The notes beneath the pieces are model-generated. The model worked only from the letters and a program-made list of their open reading frames with translations, was not told the DNA's origin and did no database searches. From the NCBI RefSeq assembly GCF_013373865.1, contig NC_050468.1, positions 15,149,496 to 15,213,495 on the forward strand: DNA of 64,000 bases, given 5' to 3'. Shown here piece after piece: positions 25,081-38,569 of this stretch. The stretch's first letter is position 1; each line of letters starts with the position of its first letter. The stretch is from Monomorium pharaonis (taxonomy: Eukaryota; Arthropoda; Insecta; Hymenoptera; Formicidae). A program made the position numbers and the translations under genes.

Positions 25081-27360
25081 ACGTTCCCAGACGCTAATCA
25101 AGGTACTAATATTGGTATGATCTCACCTAAAAGCGCGATGTAATATTCTTTCTTCTTTTAAATCGTACAGTTCAAATTTCTTGGAGGCCGAATGCATCAA
25201 ATTAATTACTCGAGCTATTAGGATAGCACCAAACAAAAGGATAATATAAAAATGTATATTATCTTAAAATATAATTATCTTGGTATGGCATACAATAATG
25301 TTTGAACTTGGAGACTTTTAACAAGAAACCGTTGGAACAAATATTGTACTTAAATACTTCGGTTATTATTCTTCAGACTCTCAGCGATTGAAGATGTGAA
25401 AAATGTAATAAAGATCGTTAATACGGTTTTCCAGAAGTAAGTTATGTTTACATAATTAAGCAATTTTTATCTTTTTTTTTTTTTTTTACCTGTACGCAAT
25501 GTAAACGCGGAGTAACGAGAGAGATATTGGATCGTAACATTCTTGATAAGATATGCGAACGATGGCGAGGCTCGTCGAGGATGTTTAACGACACGGTTGG
25601 TGTAAAATATAAGGCACCGCGACTTCATGGCTTGACATTTTATCAGCTTTAGCCTGGGAAATGAAGCCGCGGCATACACAGATTGTTTCAGATTTGCTAT
25701 TTCTTCTTCTCTTCGCTTCCTGAATTAGTGCCTTAATAGATTCAAATTTTTAATAACGTGTATTTCGCTCACGGAGAGAATTTTTATCTTACCTTCTTCT
25801 ATGAGCTTTAGAAAAAAATTCGGATATACATTTAAAGCTTGAATTATTTATTACTTCAAAGTCTACCCACGCCGTGAAATCTTTATTGAGAAAAGATAAA
25901 TTGAAACGTCCTATATAATGGCGGGCTCCTGAACATTAAATTATACACGCTTGGCGGCGAACGCCCGACCTCTCTTCGCCCTGTTGGTCGTCGTTTATCC
26001 CACGTACTTCTGTCGTATATTATGTCTACTGGGCGTATTAACCGGGCGCTACCGTACACCTGTTTACTTTCAACGCTCGAGTATTATTTCTATTAACGAG
26101 AATACATCCATGCGCGCGAGTATTACCGCGTTCGCGTACTACGCGGCCGACGTGCTCTAGGGAGTTACGACCTGGATGAAAATGGGGAAAACGGTTGAAA
26201 ACTGCTCGGCCGAAAATTTTCGCGAGAGCACTCGCGAATGCATACCCTCGAAATTGATTGCACCTCCAAAGGCATTTGACATTTCTCCAGACACTTGACG
26301 TTCAAGCACGCGCACTTTTTCAAATTTTTTCTAATTGTACAGAACACTGGATCTTTAGAATTCACTTGTAACAAACTAACAGAATTTAAAATGCAGACTC
26401 ATTGATTGAAATAAATAATAAGAAATAAGGTTATAGATATTTAAAAAATATATGAATTTAATTTTTTAGGTTACGATGTTTTATTTTTCAAACATTAAAA
26501 TGCGAGAAATTTATGTGAACGAATGTAATATTTTTGAAATTATAAGTTATGAAATAATTTATTTAATGGACTAAAGAAAGTAGCTAATAAAATAAGATTA
26601 CAAAACTTTCCTTGTAGTCGTATTTTCTAAACGGTATATAACATTTTCATAGAATATACATACATACGTACATAATATTATAAAACAAATGTAAAAATTT
26701 AAATTAATAAGGTTATTAATAGATTACATTAAAAGATATATATTAAAATATGTAAAAAGAACAATATTTCTTATTATGTATAAAATTAAGCTTTTTTTAA
26801 TTCTACATTCGAATATTTAAGCCCATTCGAATAGGACCTACTTTAAAGATATAATTTTCAAAATTTATAATAGACTTTTATTTGTAATTTTATTTATAAT
26901 TTTATTTGGTATGAAACAGAATAATATATGCATAATTTCTACATCATTGATATATTTAAATAATTCACAGTATGCATAAAACGTATGATAAAATTTATAC
27001 AAGTATCAAAATACACAGAAATATAAATGGAAATTTACAATAATTGATTTAAATTAATTTAAACTATGATGTGTATAGCAATAATTAAAATCGAGAGATC
27101 AACGATGAGTCACAGAAAGATCTGCTCAATAACGTTTCTTATGTAATTTTATATACATTTGCCTGTTTTTCAAACTGCGCGCTACTTTCGATGTAGGAAA
27201 GAAATTTCTCAAATAGAATTCTATTTTTCGTGAATTATAGATTGTTTACAACTCTGAACTAAGAACTGTTCTAATGTTTGCCATCAAATGTAATTAGAAC
27301 AGTAAAGGATTTGCAATCGGAAATAGATCAGTAAAGAGGATTAAAAGATTAAGAAGCCAA
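25081..27360. other. alternating AT-rich and GC-richer stretch
   Basis: A GC-rich patch at about 25900-26260 is set in AT-rich DNA. There is a T-run of 16 at about 25471-25487. At 25770 the motif CACGGAGAGAATTTT matches the element end at 63749, but I see no inverse partner nearby. No exon or RNA gene recognised. Confidence 0.5.
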
Positions 27361-27850
27361 TTTTTAGAGCGGTGCCGCAGTCTTTGTACATTGGAAGACA
27401 TCCTCGCAAAGTATTTACTATTGTGGTCAGGCAGATGCACGGTTAAAAGAGAAAAAGAGGAACTCTCGGCGGTAAGAGCGGAAACTTTTCGGGCACAACG
27501 ACGTGCTTCGGAAACTCGCGTCCTTTCCATCGCGCGCTGTGTCCTTCGGGATACGCCAGCACGGTCTGGGATAAACTCACGGGCATCGAGTTTACTTTGG
27601 CGACCGTCAATCCTTCGGGCGCTCAGTTTCTGGGACACGGAGAAGCAGATCTCGCCATTAACGTTTTCAGGGCAAACAAACGGAAAGCCGCCCGGTTCGT
27701 TACGAGATACCTTCCCTCGACGATTCGATGAAAGCGACGTTCTGTGAGATTAACGAGACGAGAAATCGATTGATCGCGTGTATGTGAGATACGATTCTGG
27801 TGCTTCTCTCGTCGGGATTTCATCGGATGGTTTCTCAAAACGATTCAACG
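27361..27850. other. GC-rich island
   Basis: CpG-rich block with antiparallel open frames of 114 (minus) and 118 (plus) codons covering the same bases, neither with a recognisable domain. Probably regulatory or an untranslated exon; direction unknown. Confidence 0.4.
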
Positions 27851-28369
27851 AAAATACTCTCGTATTACCCAATTATTCAATTAAATTCAAATTACCTGTG
27901 ATCGCTCAGCTCTGATTGTGGTACATTTAAGGTCAGATTTATGATGTAAGAAAAATGGAACAATAAATCATAAAAGTTGAATTGCTGAACTAATATTAGA
28001 GGCGCTTAGAGCATTAACCATACTTTGCAATTTGTGATATAAGAAATAAAATTACCACCTTCAGGTTTTCTTCATAAGGATATAAGGATAATCGAAGTTA
28101 TACCATTCATGATTTCTTCTAATTTCACTTATATATGATGAGAAAATGTGTATACATAAAATGTATATACCGTATTATTCCGCCATCCGCTACTCTCAGA
28201 ATGTAAAAGGCGTATTTTATAATTCTGAACATAAAATTGACAAGAACCACATCTGAATACTGCCTGATTTTGTGAATTTTGAGACATGAAAGAAGATAAA
28301 GAAATGGAAATTCACGCAGATGCAAATGACATGTATTGAGAACGCTTCGATAATCCTTCGATCCGAATG

Positions 28370-28830
28370 CCAGTAATGACATTCGAGCAACTCGACACTC
28401 GCCGAGTTAAGATTGCAACCGCAGTGGCGGATATTCGCCGCGCCTCGCCCACCCTTAATCTACTTAAGCCGCTTAATTCACGGCGTAGCTACGTAAAATA
28501 TTTACATTGTACAAGTGCGCACACGGCCGCAGGGCTGTTACACGCGTGTACGTAAACGCGCCGCGCCATGCGCGCGAGCGTCGAGACGAGGGAAAGCCTT
28601 AGTCAAGAGTTGGTAACTCCGTCGGAGCGATATAACGAACACATGTTGCAACGAGAGTCTACATAATCCGCAACAAGCTGTAGAGGCGTACGCAACTGTG
28701 TGTGTGTGTGTGTGTGTATGTATACATATATGTGTATAGTGTGCACGCGCTTAAGGGTTGCGCGGGGGAATCGTGCACGCGCCCTTCTCTCATTTCCATG
28801 TCTCGTCCTTCCTGTTCGATCGAACGCAAA
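28370..28830. other. GC-rich island with TG microsatellite
   Basis: CpG-rich block split by a (TG)n tract (28697-28717). Short open frames lack recognisable domains. Confidence 0.4.
28697..28717. repeat. (TG)n microsatellite
   Basis: About ten TG units followed by ATGTATACATATATG. Confidence 0.9.
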
Positions 28831-29259
28831 GCTAGCTCATCTATAATTTTAAACTCGCTTAATTTGTCATCTAATTTTTTGCCTTTATATATTTACAAAA
28901 TAATCGATATAACTTTGACATCAGAAATTTTATTTTGTAATGTGCGTGATAATGTTGTTGAAGAAATTATTTCTCCGTTTATTCCTTCTTTATTTTAACG
29001 GTTAAAATAATGTTTAAATGTGTGATTTATTAAAATTTGAAATCAGTTATAATCATCATTATTGGAAGAAACTAATATCTATGCTAATTATAATAATTTC
29101 TATATTAATTTTTTATACACACACACATTGATTATAATAAATAAATTTTTTTATTTAATTGCGCACGTGAGTAGTTATGTCGATTTGCTTTTGCCAAAGC
29201 TGCCTTTGCACGAAGCTAAATTTTGTTGTCTTTAACTTCTTCTTGCACATAATGAAAGT

Positions 29260-29600
29260 GAAATTAAACATGATGTTGAAATATCAACGTGCCGCCAATG
29301 TAGCGTTATTGTCGCGGCATACTGCGCAAAGTGTTACACGACTCAAAGTAGAGAAGCGCATTTCCATTCGTGCATGTGGGGGATGGAAAGGTGCACACGC
29401 ACGGACGAAGGTGATCGCACGTGACACGCAGGCTAATGCCGGTTATGCACCACAGCCAGTGCCGCGCACGTGAGAACATCTGTAACAAGAATTGAGTTCG
29501 GATGGGGCCTAATAGTTGGAACTCGTTAACGAAATTGTTTGCGCTTCGTGATTCCGTTCCCAAACAAGCGGCCTCATTCCATAACTGTGACGTTTAATCT
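29260..29600. other. GC-richer island with CACGTG motifs
   Basis: Moderately GC-rich. GCACGTGA occurs at about 29418 and GCACGTGAG at about 29466, and another copy lies just outside at about 29163. CACGTG is the E-box core bound by bHLH factors; clustering is suggestive only. A 98-codon frame here was not recognised. Confidence 0.35.
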
Positions 29601-32572
29601 TTCTCTCAGCTGTTAATAAAAACGATAAACGTTTTGAATTTTTAACTCCGAAGTGCATACCGAACATCACACAGGAAACAATGAAAATATTGTATTTGCA
29701 CTTTGTTAATTGCACAGTTAGAGCTACCAAACGTTCTCTATATGATTTATGTTATTTTTGATAATAACGTTTAAATTATATTCTGTTAATAATATTTAAA
29801 TTACATAATTTCCATTTCCGTAATTTATTATATTTTATCTTTGTAATTCATCAAATGCATTCAATAAAGAGGTACCATCAGTTTTTCGGGGCTAAATGAG
29901 TACTAATATATATATATATATATATATTACAAGATTAATTTCACTCGGGTTTAACTAGTAAATCAATTAAAAATAATTTCACATCGATGATCCTCTTTGT
30001 AGACAATGCAAATATGATATCATTTATTTACTGAAGTGCTGCTTCACTCAATTTTCTGTCGCGGACATTACTGTCGTGTCGCTCCCGCGAAAATATATTT
30101 TTCACGCATAGTTTTTCACGCTGGTACGGTCGTAAGCGGATGATCAGGCTTTTATGGAGTATCGGTCGCCTTTGTGCGTGCTTTGTGATGAACCGATAGG
30201 CATGACTTTCCAATGCAGCGATGCATCGATTTTTCCTGGTTACACAGCGCCGAATTGAAACACCGTAGTCCCAAACACACAATCGCGCTGATGATATCGG
30301 CTGCATTGAAATTCGTAGAGCTAGTCAATGTTATCGACACTAAATTGCAAAAGATTCTCTATTTAAAAAAAAGTACCGCAAAGAATTGCAATTAACGTAA
30401 CAATTGCGGTTTTTATGAACGAAATATTTAGAATTGTGATTATTGAAATTATACCGCCTTGAACATTTGGATCTTATTATACGAATTATTATACCTATAA
30501 ATTTCAGAATGTTATTTCTAATTTCGAAAATGGCGAAATAATATTATAATCTTGCAAAAGTTGCTCAAATCTCCTAAGAATTTTATTCATTATTCGTAGC
30601 TTTATTTGAGTATTACAGAATATATAACGTGCTGAAGTGTTATTACCTTGAAAAATGAGAAATTGTTCGTATTAGTTGGAAAAGCTGTGAAGAACGTATA
30701 GTGTACCGCTTCTCTCAGTTGCCGGTGGAAGTAGGTCGGATTCGGCGTTCCGGAAGCAATGAGTGCACTTGTATGAAACGGGTGGGAGGTGAGGTCTGGT
30801 AAGCCGGTACATTTCTTCAGGGGAGGATCGCTTTACACGTACATACCGTGACCAGTTACGCGGGACACGACCGATGACACAGAGCGGTCGCAGCAGTCAC
30901 TCCATCGCGCATGCATGAGACGTGATATGAATTGCAAATATCTAAATGCCGCTGGTGGAGTTTATATGTAATATCGGCACGGTCTCTCCTGCCAAGTAGT
31001 CAGACCAACCACGGAGACTATATGCTTTATTTCTCTAAAATTCTACTGTGTGGAATTTCATCACACGGGTTATTTCCATTGTCAATTATATACGACAATT
31101 TATATTACTATCATGAAATATAATTTTATATAACAGAGATGAGATTTTATGACAGAATTCTCTAATCTGTATTAAACTTATTGCTGACAAGTCACTCGTA
31201 ATTGGTATAATTAATTATGTTATTATAGATACACTTTTATAAATTTAGCCAAAATAAGTTATAATAATAAATCTCAATACGAAAGATTAAGCTTTTACTC
31301 ATTTTATTTATATATTGCTTATCTATCTTATTTTTAAGACCCAATTATAGAATATTACGACATAACTGACATACATTTTGCATGTACTTATAAACGATAT
31401 AAAACTTATTCATAATACCCATTTCTATTTTTCATATTTTTAAATATGTTTACAAATTTATAAATACATTATCATTCACAAATTAACTTAATTAGTATTT
31501 CAAGTAAATTCACGGAGAATTATTTTAAAATATCCGTTTTTTACTTTACTTTTATGTTATCATTACTGGTTTAGATGACCGTATTAGACATCCATTTTGT
31601 AGAATACGGTTACTCGGATCATGGATGAGTAAACTAAGCCGACAAGTCTCTTCCACTTACAGTTTGTAGACTTGTGGTTTCCAACTGTTTGATCCGCTCA
31701 AAGAATCCGAAGAGTCGAAAAATTTGGGTCAAGCGAACTTAAAGTATACTTAGATTTTCTTGGGATTAACTTAGCGTTACTAAACTAAAGAATTTAACGT
31801 TATTTTCTTATTTTAAATAATTTGTATCATTGTGCATTGTTACGATGCAAATTATGCAGTTTATGCAAAAGAAAACAATTTCTAGTATTATTCACACAGT
31901 TGTCTACACATGGTTTTGTCTATAAAAAATTGGATTTGTAGTTCTCAAAGTTGCTATAGAACTCGAAATTTCAACGTATAAAATTTTCTCACACATGTGA
32001 TATTTGTCCCGCATGTCCATTCGATTCTCGATGAACAATTTTTTGAAACGTGTCTTCAGAGCGATAGAATTTATTTGCTTTTCCATCATCGAGAAATATC
32101 TGACAAGCGCATAATATTGTAAACATGTATGAAAACATATTGGAAATTGTGTCAGAGATTTATAATTTAAGTAATTTGTACGAGAAATGTTGCAGATCGA
32201 GAAATTAAGTCCGTTTGCTCGGTAAACTGCTCCACCGCGAGAAGCGAATTTCGCGTGCAATTTATTCGAGCATGTCGAAATCGACTCCATCGTTTCAGAG
32301 CCACAATGAAGTCTGAATTTTCCAGCGAGATTTCAGCAGGATATTTTTGTGTGCGATATCGGCACGAACTGGAGCATTCTCTTTCCAAGTACGTTCCAGA
32401 GAGAAAATAAAGTAGAATTTTCCGTGGACGCCTTTCTAAGGTGTATGAGAGATGTTAGAAAAAAAAAATACTAGCACTATAACAAGCAAAATTTATTAAA
32501 TGACAGAGAATACAAACTATTTTTTATATATATAGCACATATGTACATTTAGTATATCTATAAATTCAGTTA
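29601..32572. other. mostly AT-rich stretch
   Basis: AT-rich with GC-richer patches at about 30040-30340 and 30690-30940 (the latter includes TCAGTT, an insect initiator-like motif, near 30716). A (TA)n tract lies at 29906-29928. Two overlapping short inverted repeats occur at 31578-31643 (ACCGTATT/AATACGGT and TTACTC/GAGTAA). Open frames of up to 128 codons were not recognised. No RNA gene seen. Confidence 0.5.
29906..29928. repeat. (TA)n microsatellite
   Basis: Eleven or so uninterrupted TA units. Confidence 0.9.
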
Positions 32573-32748
32573 GATACAAATCTAAAAATAATTATATTGG
32601 ACCATCAAAAGAATTATAACTATCAATTACTGAGCAATGTTAAAAAAGTTTAGACATTTTCTAACAACTAGCTTGAGCGTTCTACATAATTAATTTGCGA
32701 TGTAATAGAAGTTTTTTTCTAGTAAAATTTTTAGGTACTTTAGTAAAA
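32573..32748. mobile_element. relic copy of the inverted-repeat family at 17166 and 39851
   Basis: The left side has GATACAAATCTAAAAATAAT, then TTGGACCATCAAAAGAATTA. The right side in reverse complement has ACTAAAGTACCTAAAAATTT. Block order and orientation match the other copies. A (GT)n tract begins 14 bp downstream, and the copy at 39851 also carries a CA/TG tract next to the equivalent block. Boundaries are uncertain. Confidence 0.45.
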
Positions 32749-32758
32749 TAATTCTCTT

Positions 32759-32761
<3 letters not shown>

Positions 32762-32789
<28 letters not shown>
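32762..32789. repeat. (GT)n microsatellite
   Basis: Fourteen GT units; sits beside a diverged repeat-family end. Confidence 0.92.
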
Positions 32790-32793
<4 letters not shown>

Positions 32794-32929
32794 ATAGTTT
32801 CACACTTTTAATAATTCCTGCATTCTTTATGGAATTAAATCAATTTACCTCTGCCATTATTTTCTGTTTTATTTTCATTTTTGCGCTTCTAGTTATTACA
32901 AAATTGTATTATTTGAAGATTTTTTGAGA

Positions 32930-33520
32930 GCTACTTTCTCGCTGAATGGGTTTCTCTTGCCTATGAAACCACAGAGCAGGATACGAGCACGTCCCCTTGC
33001 ACCAACCTCTTCTCCCGGTACCTGCGAGTAGGAACCGAGCCGGAGCTACCGCGACCGTTTCGTTGGCCCGTTTCGTTTCCTTCCTGCATCTCCTAGTTTT
33101 ATTCCCCGTGCCCATTCCGGAATCCATTCCCACGGAGTTTTACTAGCCACGACTCGAAAAATCTCGGCTACTGCGAGCTATCCGCCGGGAAAGTCCGGGC
33201 GCGTTACCGCGCTCTTCGCGCGAGCGTCAAAGCCCAGAATTTATGACGGTCAACTAAATGTCCGGCCGAGGAGAAATCCACTTGGGTGTGTATCACGTCC
33301 GCGTGCTCGCGATTCTTTCACGGCTGGCGCGAAATTTTTATACGCCCCGCGGCGGGATCGCAGTGTTGCGGGTGTGTGCGTGAATCTCCACTGACACGCG
33401 TGGAATTACGTCGCCATTGTTCGCGCGACAACGCGATTTCCCGTTTCCTCGCGACAGTCGTATCAAGCGCCGTCATTACACGTCGCATCCAAAATAGAAA
33501 ACATTTCTAGCACGGCCGAC
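32930..33520. other. GC-rich island
   Basis: One of the more CpG-dense blocks, especially 33180-33440. Short open frames on both strands (74 codons each) are not recognisable. A promoter or regulatory island is plausible. No splice signal flanked by coding-like sequence was found. Confidence 0.45.
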
Positions 33521-34089
33521 ATTGCCGAGAGATTTTTGTTTGTCGTTGAATATTACGCGCGCGGAGTATTTTAACGTTCTTCAATGCCCGCAAGCCATAA
33601 ATGTGCCAAGCGTTTTTGTAGAAGTCTGCAAGAATTGTTCGCCATCAATTACTGCAGCCACGTTTAAAGTTCAACATTGGTATAGAAAAGGAACGGATGT
33701 TGATATGAAGAAAAAATTGCTCTTGAGAATCATTTTCGGGTAACCATTTCGAAAGAAAAGAATAAGATATAATATTAATGAAAATGGCGTGAAAGAAAAC
33801 TGCTTTGATATTGTGTTGCATTTATGGAATTTTAGATTCTGGTTATCAAATTTACACATAGCAGAATAAGAGTAGATTTGATCCGCAGCTTTCTTTTGCA
33901 TGCGCGTTCTATTGAGGTAAATTCGATCTGTATCAAACGTCACGTTTAAAATTTAACGTAGCTCACAAGTCTCGATTCGAAGCAAAAACCATTCAATATC
34001 CGGCAATATGCCCTTTCTCTCTTTCTTCTCTCTTTTTTCTTTCTGGCGTAAAAAAAAATTTTTCTATTCCATAAAAAGGAAGAAGTAGG

Positions 34090-34660
34090 TCATGCGCGGA
34101 TCAGCGCCTGACTGATTGTTTTCTTATGCACCGGGAGGAGATGGTGCACGGGAGAGTTGCGCGGGAGTGGCAGAGCAAACTTGTCAGAGAGAATGTCGGA
34201 CTTCACATTATTACGCAACCGCCATGTGCATACGTCGGGACAAGAGTTTATTTGCGCTCGCGGTCAGTAGTTGCCGACGACGCTGCCGCCGTCATCGCCA
34301 TCGGGTCTGCTTGTTTTTTGATGCGGGGCGTTTCATTTTATCGACAATAAACCTACAAAGGAGTTCGCGCGTCGCGAGAAACGTAGGCACAAACACGAGT
34401 GGCGACTATAGGAGGTTCGCTGGTACAACCGGAAGAAAGCATTCGCGCCTTTTCTTCACCGGCGACGACGCACCGCTCTGTTTAATGGTAAGGTTGAGAG
34501 AAGGAGAGAATTCTCTCGCGTTCGCGTTCACGACACACATACATACACACATATACACACACCTGCACGCATGCACACACATACCAGTTCATACTGAAAT
34601 AACAGTCGAACGGAAGGAATATTCCCGCGACGGGAATTTATACAACGGACTTGTCGCATC
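34090..34660. other. GC-rich island with CA microsatellite and a 240-codon open frame
   Basis: A plus-strand frame at 34116-34838 is open for 240 codons, the longest in the window. It runs from CpG-rich DNA through a CA repeat (His-Thr repeats) into AT-rich DNA rich in Lys, Ile and Phe. It has no recognisable domain and its composition follows the underlying DNA, so it is probably not a gene. The island itself may be regulatory. Confidence 0.4.
34532..34583. repeat. imperfect (CA)n microsatellite
   Basis: CA units broken by TA, TG and GC interruptions, flanked by GC-rich sequence on the left. Confidence 0.85.
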
Positions 34661-36790
34661 TTGTGTAATCATTGTAATTATTGTACGTAATAAAATAAAG
34701 ATTCTAGCCTCTAGGCTGCGTACAATTGAAATTTTTAAAAAAAAGTCTACTCTCGAGTATTTTATTTTTTTTTTATACTTCATAAAATTGCATTTACTTT
34801 TTAAAACATCTGTAAACAAAAATTACTCGACAAAGTGAAGGAATTTTTATTTTGATAATTTGATTGAATTTTCTTATCACATATATGTGTCAAATTCTGA
34901 TTTTAAATTTTCTTTTTGCAACAGTCATGTCTAATTGTAAGTATAATATAACGTTCTAAAGAAAATGATATTCTGATTATTGACAAGGTCTTGTGGCGTT
35001 TACGTAAGGTAATTATTTGAGAATAACATTTTTGATACTTATCTTCTCACCGACGCATCAGTCTACTCGTTGTTGATTTCTCGACATATACTGAGCTGCG
35101 TATTTCGTTACGAGATGCAGGAAAGTAAGCGCAGGTGTTAATTAGCACGCGGCTTATGTAATCTGCAATTATTTTAAATTAGGACATCTTTAAAGTAGTA
35201 AATGATAGTCGGCAAAGTATCGGTCGTAAGTTCACGAGAGTTAATGCAATTGACTGACATAATTACTGTTAATATATCCGATGAGTGAACGATGTCCGAA
35301 AGAAATTATAACCAGGGTCTGCCAACTCGTACATTTACAGTCGTTTTAATTTAAATGATACGATATCTCACGCATAGACCGATCATATGATTATATCTTT
35401 CGACTTTTTTACATCAGAACAAGATAAGGCGGTATAATTTACTTGAATGATTTCTAGAAACAATGGAAATATTAAAGAATTATTAAATCTAATATTTATC
35501 ATTGAAAATTATCGTTTATAAAAAATTTTTTTTCTTTATCTTATTCTTGAAAAACATATTGTGATACATTTTGCGAATGACGCATGTTTGGTGAAGGTCA
35601 AGCATGTAAAAAGCAAATGTTAACAATTGAATAAAATTCATAACGTAATAACAGATTGGAAAATATAATGCAAACTAATTAGATTAATTAATAATGTGTT
35701 ATGCGATGATTAATAACACTATTTCACTAAAAATTTTTTCCGAAATATCATAACTTTACCGAAATAAGTTATACGATAATAAACTAAAATTTATTTAAAA
35801 CTTTTGAAGTGTACTTTTAGCGATGTTGACTTTATTTAGGAATAAATCCTTTTAGTTGTAAAAAATGTTGAAATTGATAAAAAACATCGATTTTATTCTA
35901 ATTTTTTGTTAAAAATCCCGATTTACTACGGAAGTTTTAACAACGGCATAGTGTTCAGCGAAAAAAAATTTTTAGGACATGTACTATGGCCATTTAGAGA
36001 GAATTTTGTGTTAAATAATGCAACGCGCAATTGTATAGTATATTTTTGCTTGAATATATTCAATCCTCTGCAGAGACTACTCTGCTTTTTACTATTTAGT
36101 TGGATTAGACCTGAATCTCTGAGAGTCGGTTGTGTTTTTAAAGGGTTTTGGACTCTAGAAAATTAAAAAAAATTCTAGTACACTCTTTTAACATGTAGAA
36201 ATACGATTGTATAATTACACGACATAAAACATTTTTTACTTTTTTAGTACATAAATTTGATGTGGAATCGACAAAATACATTGTTGTAATAAAGAATTTA
36301 TATCTTTTTTATATATGCGTATATAAAAAATCTTTTTAGCTTCAAACAATCTAATATTATTAATACGTACAAAAAAATAGTTTAATGATGTCTGCTTTAT
36401 AAAAGTTAATTATTTGGCAACTTGACTTTGATTTGGCAACAAAAGGTAGAAAAGAGGGAAAACATTACTTTTTGCAAAAAAGCTATATTTTATTTTAAAA
36501 ATAATTACTTTAAAATAGTTGAAAGAAATAATTATATTTATAACGCATAATTACATGTATGAAACTGTACGTTCTTTATAAAAATGCAACGTTTTTGCTG
36601 CTTATAAATTGCGTTTTGGCATGAAGCATAGTAATAAAGTTTTTTTATTGCATTTCTAATCACAAGGGGCACATTTTCTTTTTTTTTTTTTTTAACTTAT
36701 TAGAATGTGCGAATATATTCTTTTTAAAATTTCACGTATGATCGATTTCAGTATTTTAAGCAAATTGTTTGTACAAGCGAGCTTGCATAT
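34661..36790. other. AT-rich stretch
   Basis: AT-rich apart from a mixed-composition patch at about 35040-35340. A perfect hairpin TTTTTTATATA-TGCG-TATATAAAAAA lies at 36305-36330. An 86-codon frame at 35906-36166 is not recognisable. No RNA gene seen. Confidence 0.5.
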
Positions 36791-36793
36791 AAG

Positions 36794-36873
36794 TTAAACT
36801 TCGTTGGCGTCTTCCACGTCATTTCGCTCATCTTCGATCTCTTTGCCGTCACTTTTGTTGTCAGGAAGTTCAG
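36794..36873 (-). CDS. candidate C-terminal exon, acidic tail, unknown protein
   Basis: On the minus strand the acceptor ATTTATTTTAG lies directly upstream of 80 bases that read, after a split codon (xCT), 25 residues and a TAA stop. The peptide ends EIEDERNDVEDANEV and is strongly acidic and hydrophilic, as in disordered tails. The segment is clearly less AT-rich than its surroundings. Without splicing, an in-frame stop (TGA) lies only six codons upstream of the first full codon, so an intron is required. About 105 bp past the stop is an AATAAG then an A-run (plus-strand T-run at about 36680-36694), which could be a 3' end region or the tail of a retrocopy. I could not find the preceding exon and do not recognise the protein. 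A chance open segment remains possible. Confidence 0.28.
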
Positions 36874-38560
36874 CTAAAATAAATCTTCAGATTGTTCACG
36901 TAAGAACGTTCAATTTCTTTTGTAAACTGCTCTCCTATCTTGAATATAGGTTTGTTCTGAATTTCTATAATAAAAATAATAACGATGAAAATAATTCTTT
37001 ATGTTACATTAAAACTTATGTTACATTTCAAAATAAAAAAACGCAAAAAACATGTTTTACTTACTTAAGTAAAAAAAATTTTACCAATTTATTTGGGTCA
37101 CTAAAGATACATTTAATTTTTTTATATGTTACTGTACGAAATACGATTGACAAAATGCAACATTATTTATTGTTTATTATCAATAATTTGTAAGGAAGCG
37201 AATCGATGTCTTCTTTTCACTAAATAATTCAAAATCCAAAAATCACCTGGGTTCTCAAATCTTCACGTAGTCTGTGAAAAGTTAATTGTCTATAATGTCA
37301 TGTTTAATATCAATCTAAAACTACTTTTATCTTTAATAAAACATCATTTTAATAGGTATATAATTGAAATCGAAATTCAGTTTATCTTAAACTAGAATGC
37401 TTATTTAATTTCAAAAGTTATTTAAAGAATAACATGCATTGTTTTTTTTACATATTTTTCAATAAATCGAATACAATACAAAAAATAAATCATAGTGTAC
37501 AAAAGTATATTGATATTTAAGATTCAAAAAGAGTTACTTTTGAAAATATTATTTAATTTAACTATTGATGTAGTCGTAATATTATATTACAATAATATAA
37601 TGTGACAGCATCGAAAAATCGAAAGAGGGAGTTTCTATACGAATACCGATTTATGTTGGGTCCATTCGCCACGAGCTAGATTACGCGAAGCATATTTATG
37701 TAACGTTTTGTCGACGATGTTGCGAGAAACGTAATTTCAGCATGGAGTTGTGTTCCCGCACGTGGTGTTTTCGTTTTTGCGGGGTCGCATTTACTACATA
37801 TATGCATGGCAGCACGAAAGATGTAATTAGGTCGTGACGTTTATAATTCGATTTAACATGACCCGTGCAATCTGCTTTAGAATTGCTCGTTTGCGTTTTA
37901 CTTTACGGAAGACTCATAGCTATTTGTTAAACATGTGTATCCTCACCGATAAATATTTTTACGAAGTAGTCATTGTATATTTGAAAAATTTTAGATTCTT
38001 TTTATTGAAATGTACAAAGATTTAATGTACCTATACAATGAGCACAAAAATCGTTATGAAATTGATAGAAATTATTTACCACGCAAGAATCTTTTTTTGA
38101 AGAAAGTTTTCAATTGATTTTAAAAAAAATTGAATGCAATTAGTTTGCGATAAATTCAGGATGACTTTTAATAAAGATTCGCTTATCAAAATAGCGAATC
38201 GATTTTTCTGTCAACTTCTTTATCATTATTTCGATCAGAGCTATCTTTATTGTTTATACACCAAAATGTATATAATAGAACTAAAGGGAAATGTACAAAG
38301 GAAGCTTATATTATTGGACTTTTCCAATTAATGCAAGTAACATAATACAAAACACGGTATCTGATATCTGAATCAATAATTTTATATTTAAATTTATCCG
38401 AAATATTTGACTAAAGCAATTGTTTCAACATTTATCTCTTTATTCGTGAATTTAGCTTCAATTTTGACATTTGTCAGATTATATATTGAGTGATCGATAA
38501 TTCTCTCGCTCAGATGGTAAAAATTTTTATTTTTACTTTTTTTCTTTAAGATTTTAAAAG
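36874..38560. other. AT-rich stretch, possible intron
   Basis: AT-rich sequence upstream (minus sense) of the candidate exon. A less AT-rich patch is at about 37620-37830. A 25-bp minus-strand segment at 37247-37271 is bracketed by good splice signals but does not fit the exon frame (see rejected items). No RNA gene seen. Confidence 0.45.
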
Positions 38561-38569
38561 CAACATCAT

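Noticed and set aside
34116..34838. 240-codon open frame, the longest in the window
   Set aside because: It crosses a CA microsatellite, its composition tracks the DNA from CpG-rich to AT-rich, overlapping frames are open as well, and no domain is visible.
36804..37193. 129-codon plus-strand open frame
   Set aside because: Its start is the antisense of the acidic exon candidate and the rest is low-complexity AT-rich sequence; no domain.
37247..37271. 25-bp minus-strand mini-exon between good acceptor and donor signals
   Set aside because: Joined to the candidate exon at 36873 it forces either a stop in the mini-exon or a different frame in the acidic exon; two short motifs are not enough.
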